Source: Pseudomonadota bacterium
GTDB taxonomy: Bacteria; Pseudomonadota; Alphaproteobacteria; Rhizobiales; Devosiaceae
Assembly (NCBI GenBank): GCA_023433775.1
Contig: JAEYTY010000082.1
Coordinates: forward strand, 1 to 30,350
DNA: 30,350 nucleotides
Direction of reading: 5' to 3'
Shown here piece after piece: positions 23,601 through 30,350 of this stretch (position 1 is its first letter; every line of letters begins with the position of its first letter). The translations under genes were made by a program, and so were the position numbers. The notes beneath the pieces are model-generated. The model did no database searches. It was not told the origin of the DNA and saw only the letters and a program-made list of their open reading frames with translations.

Positions 23601-25514
23601 ATGTCCCGCTACGCCCCCGTTCCGTTTCCGCAGGTCAGGCTCGAAGGCCGGTTCTGGCATGAACGCCTCGACACCGTGCTCGACCGCACCGTGCCCAGCC
23701 AGCACCAGAAGCTCGGCGAATATGGCATTCTGGATTCGCTGAAACTGCCCAATCCGCCGCCGCCGCTGCGCTTCCCGCGTCATCCCAACGGGTTCACCGT
23801 GCAGGTGTTCTGGGACAGTGATGTCGGCAAATGGATCGAGGCGGCGAGCTATGCGCTGGCCCATCGGCGCGATGCCGATATCGAAGCCAAGATCGAAGCG
23901 GCAGTGGATGACCTCGAAAAGGCGCAGGCGCCCGATGGCTATCTCAATTGCTGGTATCTCGGCCGCGAGCCGGACAAGCGCTGGACCAATCTGCGCGATA
24001 ACCACGAGATGTATAATGCCGGGCATCTGCTCGAGGGCGCCATCGCCTATTTCCAGGTGACGGACCGGCGGCGTTTTCTCGACGTGATGGAGCGTTATCT
24101 CGACCACATCTACGCCACCTTCGGCACCGGGGCGAACCAGCGGCGTGGCTATGACGGGCACGAGGAAATCGAGCTGGCATTGATGAAGCTCTATTACCTG
24201 ACCGGCGAGAAAAAGCACCTCGATTTTGCCGCCTATCTCATCAATGAGCGCGGCCAGCAGCCCCCGCATTATTTCGATGTGGAGCGCGAGCGCCGCGAGG
24301 CGGGCGAAAGCAAGCAGCCTTATGTTTTTGCCAATTATGAATATTCGCAGAGCCACAAGCCGGTGCGCGAGCAGGACAAGGTCGTCGGCCACGCCGTGCG
24401 TGCCATGTATCTTTATACCGCCATGGCCGACCTTGCCGCCGAGACAGGCGACGCGGCGCTGAAGCGCGCCTGCGAGGTGCTGTGGGACGATGTGATGGAG
24501 ACCAAGATGTATGTGACGGCGGGCCTCGGCCCCTCGGCGCATAATGAGGGTTTCACCCATGATTTCGACCTGCCCAACCAGACGGCCTATGCCGAAACCT
24601 GCGCTTCGGTCGCGCTGATCTTCTGGGCGCAGCGGATGCTGCATCTCGATCTCGACGGCAAATATGCCGACATTCTCGAACTCGCCATGTTCAACGGCGC
24701 GCTCTCCGGCCTCAGCCGCGATGGCGTGCATTACTTCTACGCCAATCCGCTTGAAAGCGACGGCACGCCAACGCGCTGGGACTGGCATACCTGCCCGTGC
24801 TGCACGATGAATGTCAGCCGGCTGGTCGCATCCGTGGGCGGCTATTTCCTCTCGGTCGCCGACGACGGCGTCGCCTTCCACCTCTATGGCGGCATCGCCT
24901 CGGACGTGGAAATCGGCGGGGTCAAGGTGAGCCTCCGCGAAGTGTCCAACTATCCCTGGTCGGGCGATATCGCCATCCATGTCGATCCTGAAACGCCGGC
25001 CGAATTTGCGCTGGCGCTGCGTATTCCCGGCTGGTGCAAGGGCGCGAAAGTGCGCGTGAATGGGGAAGCGGTGGATGTCGCCGCGGCTCAGCGCGGCTAT
25101 CTCACCATCAGGCGCAAATGGCAGGCGGGTGACCAGGTCAGTCTGGACCTGCCCATGCCGCCGGTCCGGCTCTATGCCCATCCCGGCGTCATCATGGATG
25201 CAGGGCGCGTGGCGCTGAAGCGTGGGCCGCTGGTCTATTGCGTCGAGGAAGCCGACAATCCGGGCGGGCGCGTGCAGCGGCTGAAGCTGCCGCGACATGC
25301 CGAACTCAAAGCCGAGCAGCGAGCAGACCTCTTCGACGGGATTGTGACGCTCAAGGCAGAGGCCAGGGCGATCGACGAAGGCGAGTGGAAGGACCTTTAC
25401 CGGACCAGTCCCCCGGTCGAGGCACCGGCGACGCTGACCGCCATTCCCTACTATCTCTGGGCCAATCGCGGGCAGGGATCGATGGCGGTCTGGGTGCCCG
25501 AAGCGACAGCCTAG
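23601..25514 (+). CDS. GH127-family beta-L-arabinofuranosidase-like enzyme (DUF1680)
   Basis: The product is 637 aa without a signal peptide, so it is cytoplasmic and acts on imported substrate. The family signatures include PDGYLNCWYL, LRDNHEMYNAGHLLEGA and WHTCPCC. From memory of the characterised bifidobacterial HypBA1, its acid/base is Glu322, its Zn ligands are Glu338, Cys340, Cys417 and Cys418, and its nucleophile is Cys417. Here E316 (NEGF), E332 and C334 (AETC) keep the same 16- and 2-residue spacings, and C400/C401 would be the Cys pair. All catalytic positions are therefore present. The start is 9 bp after the ATPase stop, with AAGG upstream. It probably releases L-arabinofuranose or a related sugar; other specificities exist in the family. 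Confidence 0.88.
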   Translation: MSRYAPVPFPQVRLEGRFWHERLDTVLDRTVPSQHQKLGEYGILDSLKLPNPPPPLRFPRHPNGFTVQVFWDSDVGKWIEAASYALAHRRDADIEAKIEAAVDDLEKAQAPDGYLNCWYLGREPDKRWTNLRDNHEMYNAGHLLEGAIAYFQVTDRRRFLDVMERYLDHIYATFGTGANQRRGYDGHEEIELALMKLYYLTGEKKHLDFAAYLINERGQQPPHYFDVERERREAGESKQPYVFANYEYSQSHKPVREQDKVVGHAVRAMYLYTAMADLAAETGDAALKRACEVLWDDVMETKMYVTAGLGPSAHNEGFTHDFDLPNQTAYAETCASVALIFWAQRMLHLDLDGKYADILELAMFNGALSGLSRDGVHYFYANPLESDGTPTRWDWHTCPCCTMNVSRLVASVGGYFLSVADDGVAFHLYGGIASDVEIGGVKVSLREVSNYPWSGDIAIHVDPETPAEFALALRIPGWCKGAKVRVNGEAVDVAAAQRGYLTIRRKWQAGDQVSLDLPMPPVRLYAHPGVIMDAGRVALKRGPLVYCVEEADNPGGRVQRLKLPRHAELKAEQRADLFDGIVTLKAEARAIDEGEWKDLYRTSPPVEAPATLTAIPYYLWANRGQGSMAVWVPEATA

Positions 25515-25522
25515 CGGAGTGA

Positions 25523-25545
25523 GGCGGGCGCTTTACGCGCCTGCC
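25523..25545. terminator. Hairpin at the convergent junction GH127 / histidine kinase
   Basis: GGCGGGCGC (25523-25531) pairs with GCGCCTGCC (25537-25545), with one G-U wobble, around TTTAC. The stop codon of the minus-strand kinase gene (25533-25535) lies in the loop. It may terminate transcription from both sides, although no T-tract follows. Confidence 0.5.
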
Positions 25546-27441
25546 GGTTCACCTGCAGGAATGGGCAGGTAAAGCTCGAATTGCGTGCCATCCGGACCCG
25601 ACCGCACATGGGTTCGGCCAGCGATGGCGTTGGCGCGGCGCGCCTGATTGTTGAGGCCACGCCCGGCAACGCGCTTGTCGGGGTCGAAACCATGCCCATT
25701 GTCCGAAATGCGGATCAGCACCTCATTGCCCACCAGATCTGTCTCCACCGATGCCTCGCTGGCTTCGGCGTGCTTGATGATATTGGTGAAAGCCTCCTGC
25801 AGGATATGCAGCGCATGGCGCTGATCGAGCCAGGGCAGGGGCGGCACGTCGCGCACATCCCAGCGCAGCTTGATGCCTGTGCTTTCGAGCCGCGGCTGCA
25901 GGCGGAAGCGCAGCGTGCCGAGCAGCAGGAGCAGATCGGTTTCGACCGGCTCCATGGAATCGATGGTGAGCTTGAGGTCGTCGATGCAGCCCTGAAGGAT
26001 TTGCATCATCTCAGCTTCATCAAGCTTGCCGCGCTCGATCATGCGCAGGGCGCTGACCAGCGATGAGCCCAGGCCATCATGCATGTCTTCCATCAGCCGC
26101 TGGCGCTCGTGGTGGAGCAATTCGCGCTGCTCGATCTCGCGCACCTTTTGATGGCTGACCAGCAATTCGGCCTCGCGCGGCAAGGCGTTCGGCCATGAGC
26201 GCATTGGAGCGCTCGACCTCCCGGACCGCGCTGGTATAGCGGCTGATGATGGCGTGGAACGAGCCGACGACAATGGCGATCTGGGCATAGGGCACGAGGA
26301 AATAGCCCTCGATATTGACCAGGTTTTGCTGCAGCAGCAGGTCATAGACGCCCAGATAGGTGATGAAGAAGACCCATGCAGCAAGGCCGATGGCCTCGGT
26401 CGCGCGAGCCTGCCAGCTGGCGCGGAGCCCGGCTATGGCAACCAGATTGGCCAGCAGGAACATGACCACATAAAGGATGAAGGCGGAAAGGGTCGGCTCA
26501 AGCGTGCCGTGCAGCAGCGGGCAGGTGATGATGCCGAGAACGAGAGTGGAAACGCCGACGCACCAGTTGATCGCACGCGATGGACGCTGGTGCATGGCGG
26601 CGAGGAACAGATGCACAATGCCGATCATCCAGAGCAGCGAATTGACGGTCAGCCAGCCGAACCATGAATCGGAAATCGGCAGCCGCTCCAGCCCCATGTA
26701 ATTGTGCATGACGCGGAGAAAGTTGACGACCGACATGAGGAAAAACAGCGCATAGAGCTTTTCCTCGCGGCGGCTGAGCCAGAAGAACAGGGCAAAGAAT
26801 CCGCAGACGAGAAATGCCGCGCTGATGATGTAGGGCAGGTCGGCCTGGAAGAAGGAGCGCACCAGATAGGGCAGGCCGACATCCTGAAAATTGCCGATCC
26901 ACATGCTGGACAGCGCGCCGCCCGTGCCGCGGAGATGCTGCAGCCGCAGGACAATCTGCTCGACCGGCTCTGTTTCCGTTGTGTTGTCGAAGGCAATCCG
27001 CAGCGGGCGGTTTGAGCCGTTCCAGAGCAGGTTTGCGTGCGACTGGTATTGCAGCTGGCCGTTTATATAGATCGCCAGCTCGCCGTCGGATTTCCAGCGC
27101 GGAATATAGAGGTAATTGGCCTCGCTAGGGCGAACAGCACGGGGCAGGTCGACGCGATACCAGCTCGTCTGGGTCGGCAAGGCGGCCGGGTCGCTGGTCA
27201 GCATAGTGTCGAGCGCCGGCACGCTCGCATTGGGCAGGGCCACGGGCTTCCACTCCCCTGCCATTGCCTCGGCATCAATATGGGCCGGAGGCAGCGGATA
27301 ATTGTCCGACGCCTCGACCAGAATCGTGGCCCCGGTGAGGTGTATGCCGCGCGGGGTGAAGGCGAGATGCAGGATGAGTACAAGCAGGGCCGTGCCGAGG
27401 GCCGCGAGGCCGTAGAGACGCAGAAGCCTAGAGAATTCCAT
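25533..27441 (-). pseudogene. 7TMR-DISM sensor histidine kinase, frameshifted
   Basis: The start is ATG at 27441, with GAGG upstream, inside the end of the response-regulator gene. The first frame encodes an N-terminal TM, a periplasmic DISM-like beta domain (about 30-200, YRVDLPRAV, LAIYINGQLQYQSH) and seven hydrophobic helices (about 205-400). It loses sense near residue 420 (NALMAERLAARGRIAGQ) and ends at 26077. The +1 frame resumes at once with REAELLVSHQKVREIEQREL, the HisKA_3 H-box (MEDMHDGLGSSL), an N-box (QEAFTNIIKHAEAS), G1 (DNGHGFD) and G2 (GRGLNNQ), ending at 25533. The break is in a CG run at 26174-26180; two extra bases there would give one 636-aa kinase. The kinase is either inactivated, a sequencing error, or variable at this run. 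It is the natural partner of the NarL-type regulator gene just upstream. Confidence 0.8.
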
Positions 27442-28087
27442 GGCTGCACGCCTCGAAGATTGCCTCGGCCTTCGAGGACACTTCCAGCTTTTCGTATATG
27501 CGGCGCACGAAGGTCATGACGGTATTGCGCGAAATGCCCATGAGCTCGGCGATTTCGTCGTAGCTGAAACCCTTGGTGATAAATTCCAGCGTCTGGCGCT
27601 CACGCGGGGAGAGAGGCGAGGCCAGCGGGGGGACCTGCTCAGGTTCAGGGCTGCGGAACCGCAGCAGGATCTGGCGGGCAATGCGCGGGCTGATCGGGCT
27701 GCCGCCGGAATGGAGGCAGCGGATTTCCTCGGTCAGCGTGCTGGCATTGGAATCCTTGAGCAGATATCCAGCGGCGCCGGCTTCAATGGAGGGGATGACA
27801 TGGCGTTCATCGGCAAAGGTCGTACTCACCATGATGCCGCAGCCGGGCCAGGCGCGGTGGGCGGCGCGGATGACCTCGATGCCGGAGCCATCGGGCAGGC
27901 CAAGATCGACCACCAGAACATCGGCGGCGGGTCCTTCCAGCATGGTCAGTGCCTGTTTCACCGTCTGGGCGGCTGCGTGCATGACCATGTCCGGCGCCGC
28001 TTCAATGGCGGCCATGAAACTGCTCTGGAAGGAGACGTCATCTTCCACAACCGCGATTCTGAGGCTTTGGACGTCGGGATTGGTCAT
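27428..28087 (-). CDS. NarL/FixJ-type response regulator
   Basis: The product is 219 aa. The receiver domain (about 9-125) has acidic residues E15, D16 and D17, phospho-acceptor D61 (VVDLGLPDGSG), the Ser/Thr at 88-90 and K111 (LLKD). The LuxR-type HTH lies at about 157-212 (LSPRERQTLEFITKGFSYDE, then ISRNTVMTFVRRIYEKLEVSS). Its ATG overlaps the stop of the CadC-like gene (ATGA), and its last 14 bases overlap the start of the sensor kinase, so the three genes are one operon. It should be phosphorylated by the HisKA_3-type kinase next door, if that kinase is made intact. Target genes are unknown; the GH127 operon is convergent, not divergent. Confidence 0.92.
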   Translation of the reverse strand: MTNPDVQSLRIAVVEDDVSFQSSFMAAIEAAPDMVMHAAAQTVKQALTMLEGPAADVLVVDLGLPDGSGIEVIRAAHRAWPGCGIMVSTTFADERHVIPSIEAGAAGYLLKDSNASTLTEEIRCLHSGGSPISPRIARQILLRFRSPEPEQVPPLASPLSPRERQTLEFITKGFSYDEIAELMGISRNTVMTFVRRIYEKLEVSSKAEAIFEACSHGIL

Positions 28088-29694
28088 TGTTCCGGTAGCC
28101 CCAGTTTCGCCAGCACCTGCATCGTGTCGTCGACAGCCTTGACGAAAACCGGGCTGGCATTTTGCGAGGGAGGCCTGACATTTTCTACGGTCGAACCGGG
28201 CCGGAACTGCAGCGATGTTGCCATAGCGGCACGCGCTTCGTTTTCTCGACCCAGGCGAGAATAGGCGATAGCCATAAGCATATGTGAGCGACCCGAGGCC
28301 GGGGTGATGGCAATGGACCGCTCAAGCCACTCAATTGCCGCCTCGTCATTGCCCAGCAGCAGATTGGCCCAGCCGGCGCCGAGCAGCCAGGTCCATCGGG
28401 ACACGGCGGGCGTGTCGTAAAGGTCAGCTCGCGTGAATGTCGCGAGCGCCTCCTCGAACCGGCCGAGATAAAGCTGGCCGAGGCCGAAGAGATACAGCGC
28501 CGATCCATTCCAGGGATCGAAACTGAGGGCCTGTCCGCAGGCGACGAGGCTCTCGGCATAGCGCGTCGTGGCGCTATATAGGCGGCATTGCGCTTCGAGC
28601 GCCGCAATCGAGCGGGGGCGGGCCCCCAATGCGCTGTCGAGCAATGTCCCGGCCCTGTCTTCCATCGCCGGGCGCTGGTCGGGTTCATACCAGGCCATTT
28701 GCAGGCCGCGCAGTTGCAGGCCCGCAAGGGCAATCTGGAGATCGGCATTGTCAGGTTCGGCGGCAAGTGCTTCGTTCAGCATGGTTTCGGCGACGGCGAA
28801 ACGCTCGCGCGAGGTCTGGCTGATGGAGGCCGAGGCTTGCTCGATGGCCACCTTGCCCGAGGTGGAGGCGCTGGCACTGTTTTCCGGAAGCAGCAGGTTG
28901 AGGCTGCGCGCCAGCTGATCACCCACGCCGGCGATCAGACGTGTCTGCCGAAGCTTGTCCCTAATGCCGCTGCCATCCACCTCTGCCGTCGCGACACTCT
29001 CAACCTCGCCGGTGCTGGTGTTGACCAGCCTCGATTTCAGGGTCCAGGCGCTGCCGTTCCGTGCCAGTTCGCTAACGATCGACAATCCGGCTGCGGGCGC
29101 CCCGGCCGAGGGCGCGACCACGCGCAGGCCGTCGATTTTTGCCAGACCATCGGTCAGGTCTTCGGCCATGGCGACGGCCATGGCAGCGCCTGCGGTATCG
29201 CCGCTGGCGTCAACAATTGGCATCACAGCGATGGTCGATGGACCATGGCCCGATACCAGGGCCGGGAGCCCCAGAGAGAGCAGGGCAAGGGCGGCAAAAC
29301 CGACAAGGGCGGCAAGCGCCTTGCGCGAGCCAGGCATCCGCATCCGCCGCTTTGTCTCCGGTGGAGCCTCCCTTGCGGGCATTGGCGATATGTCGCCCGT
29401 CACCTCCCCGTCGAACATGTAGCCCCGTCCGGACACGGCGCGGACCAATTGCCGCTCGGTATCGCCCAGCGCGGTGCGCAGTTCCTTGATGCACTGGAAC
29501 AGGCTGTCATCGCTGACATGGATGCCGGGCCACACGGCGGTCATCAGGTCCTGCTTGCTGACGATGCGGCCGCCATTGGCGATGAGGATATAGAGGACTT
29601 CGAAGGTCTTGGGTCTGATCTTTATGGGAACGCCATCAGCGCCCCGAAGCTCGGCGCGCTGCCTGTCGATCTCGAAGCCGGAAAAGCGGATCAC
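28084..29694 (-). CDS. CadC-like winged-helix regulator with TM and TPR domain
   Basis: The product is 536 aa from GTG at 29694, with a purine-rich AAGGGGG just upstream. An OmpR-type winged helix (1 to about 97: IRPKTFEVLYILIANGGRIV, VSDDSLFQCIKELRTALGD, GRGYMF) is followed by a linker, one membrane helix (about 126-148) and an extracytoplasmic part. The latter has a TolB-N/adenylate-cyclase-like start (STIAVMPIVDASGDTAGAAM) and TPR-like repeats (about 310-510, for example AESLVACGQALSFDPWNGSA). CadC-type proteins bind DNA while anchored in the membrane and sense periplasmic signals directly. Here the gene leads an operon with a two-component pair. The 11-bp repeats 80 bp upstream may be its own site. 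Confidence 0.9.
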   Translation of the reverse strand: MIRFSGFEIDRQRAELRGADGVPIKIRPKTFEVLYILIANGGRIVSKQDLMTAVWPGIHVSDDSLFQCIKELRTALGDTERQLVRAVSGRGYMFDGEVTGDISPMPAREAPPETKRRMRMPGSRKALAALVGFAALALLSLGLPALVSGHGPSTIAVMPIVDASGDTAGAAMAVAMAEDLTDGLAKIDGLRVVAPSAGAPAAGLSIVSELARNGSAWTLKSRLVNTSTGEVESVATAEVDGSGIRDKLRQTRLIAGVGDQLARSLNLLLPENSASASTSGKVAIEQASASISQTSRERFAVAETMLNEALAAEPDNADLQIALAGLQLRGLQMAWYEPDQRPAMEDRAGTLLDSALGARPRSIAALEAQCRLYSATTRYAESLVACGQALSFDPWNGSALYLFGLGQLYLGRFEEALATFTRADLYDTPAVSRWTWLLGAGWANLLLGNDEAAIEWLERSIAITPASGRSHMLMAIAYSRLGRENEARAAMATSLQFRPGSTVENVRPPSQNASPVFVKAVDDTMQVLAKLGLPEQ

Positions 29695-29761
29695 CTCGCC
29701 CCCTTACAATCCGATGCCGCCCAAGCGGTAGCAGATAATCTCTCCGCCTTCATCGGCGAAG

Positions 29762-29795
29762 TCTGAAATGCAGATTTCAGAAAAATTTCAGAAAT
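29762..29795. promoter_or_regulatory. 11-bp tandem repeat with inverted copy, candidate winged-helix site
   Basis: The plus strand carries ATTTCAGAAAA (29774-29784) directly followed by ATTTCAGAAAT (29785-29795), and an inverted copy TCTGAAAT at 29762-29769. The 11-bp period equals about one helical turn, the arrangement bound by OmpR/PhoB-type winged-helix dimers. It is AT-rich in a GC-rich setting and lies 68-101 bp upstream of the CadC-like start codon. Confidence 0.5.
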
Positions 29796-30309
29796 TCTTC
29801 GCCGCGCCTTCAGGACTCCTGGTGCCGACACGGGCAAACAGGATGGCAGGGTGTGAGCGGTTCGATGGCGCATGGCGCGGCGGCGATCACAACAGTGGGA
29901 CACGCCGGTGCAGGCGATCAAAGGGCGGAAACCACTTCCTTGAAGGGGGTGGGGACCACACGCTGCGATCGTTTCAGCCATAAGCGTCGAACCTTCATGC
30001 CCTTCGCCGGTCTGGCGGGTGAACTGGTCTTTTTGACATGCTGCGGCCATGGCCGGCGGCACTGTTGATACATGCCAATCTAGCCCCAAACCCCGGCGAG
30101 CCTTGTCACTATTTCTAGCGATATGGGCGCGTGTGCCCGGCGGAACATAGTGCAGGCGTCGAGATTTACGCGCGCGGATGTCCCCGCCGTGCGTGGGGTG
30201 CAATTGGGACTGAGGTAGGCCATGTGTCCGTCATCAGCGCCCTTGGCACAGAATTGGGTTTGATCGTTAAGGAGAGTTCTGGTCTCGTCTGAGTGACGAA
30301 AGAGCTAGA
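29796..30309. other. Long intergenic region without a convincing gene
   Basis: Together with the repeat region this leaves over 600 bp free of recognisable coding sequence. Open frames exist on both strands, but their translations are rich in Arg, His and Cys, have no ribosome site, and resemble no family. A GGGC/GCCC hairpin around 30125-30138 is short. No tRNA-like or rRNA-like sequence was seen. Confidence 0.4.
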
Positions 30310-30350
30310 ATGACGACGAAAACCACGAATACGAAGAAGCCTGCCGAACA
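30310..30350 (+). CDS. Start of an unidentified gene, truncated by window end
   Basis: ATG at 30310 follows a weak AAAGAG and opens a frame reading MTTKTTNTKKPAE, which continues off the window. The Lys/Thr-rich start is compatible with several protein types, but thirteen residues are too few to name a family. The long gap upstream leaves room for its promoter. Confidence 0.3.
   Translation, partial: MTTKTTNTKKPAE

Noticed and set aside
23241..25298. 685-codon open frame on the minus strand opposite the ATPase and GH127 genes
   Set aside because: It lies antisense to two genes with intact family motifs. Long antisense frames are expected in GC-rich DNA, and its protein resembles no family.
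26174..26180. Programmed ribosomal frameshifting at the kinase break
   Set aside because: No slippery heptamer, in-frame stop at the shift site or stimulating structure was seen; a simple CG-unit loss explains it better.
25533..27441. Reading the DISM kinase as two separate genes
   Set aside because: The second half has no start codon or ribosome site at a domain boundary, and the two frames join within one continuous coiled-coil region.
29691..30203. 170-codon open frame on the minus strand
   Set aside because: Its translation is rich in Arg, His and Cys without a fold-like pattern, it lacks a good ribosome site, and it covers the likely regulatory repeats of the CadC-like gene.
30242..30260. 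Sigma54-like TTGGCACAGAATTGG before the last gene
   Set aside because: The distance between the GG and the -12 element is wrong and the -12 GC is missing.

Overview
The window is a stretch of high-GC bacterial chromosome with tightly packed operons. It shows many ATGA stop/start overlaps, frequent GTG or TTG starts behind strong GGAGG sites, TAXI-type TRAP and CUT1-type ABC importers, LacI repressors and a DctB/DctD-like pair. This repertoire suggests an alphaproteobacterium of the Hyphomicrobiales, possibly Devosia-like. The taxonomic call is inference from gene content and protein style, because no rRNA or tRNA gene is present. No CRISPR array, complete mobile element, phage gene or origin was seen.

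Layout. (1) 1-6024, minus strand: a four-gene envelope cluster. It encodes a large exported protein of unknown family, a polytopic membrane protein, an exported von Willebrand A protein with Ig-like modules, and a small Cys-containing exported protein cut by the window edge. (2) 6252-7946, plus: a LuxR-type HTH fused to an alpha/beta hydrolase with Asp at the nucleophile position. A 26-bp dyad lies in the divergent gap in front of it. (3) 8306-15122, plus: a DctB-like sensor kinase and a DctD-like sigma54 activator, then a TAXI TRAP importer (binding protein, fused QM permease, DUF1850 protein). A near-consensus -24/-12 promoter precedes the importer, with two related dyads upstream of it, so the pair probably controls the importer. 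(4) 15141-18291: a LacI repressor (minus) divergent from a Gfo/Idh/MocA dehydrogenase and a TIM-barrel isomerase/epimerase (plus). Two matching operators flank the promoter. (5) 18353-25514, plus: a second LacI regulator with an operator inside its own promoter, then a CUT1 ABC importer (binding protein, two permeases, ATPase) and a GH127-type glycosidase. Together these look like uptake and cytoplasmic cleavage of an arabinofuranose-type oligosaccharide. (6) 25533-29694, minus: a CadC-like winged-helix/TPR regulator, a NarL-type response regulator and a 7TMR-DISM histidine kinase. The kinase reading frame is broken at about 26174-26180. (7) 29695-30350: a long intergenic region with an 11-bp tandem repeat, then the first codons of a gene running off the window.

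The best leads for new biology are the vWA/secreted-protein cluster, the LuxR-hydrolase fusion with its dyad, the sigma54 control circuit of the TAXI importer, and the broken DISM kinase next to the CadC-like regulator.
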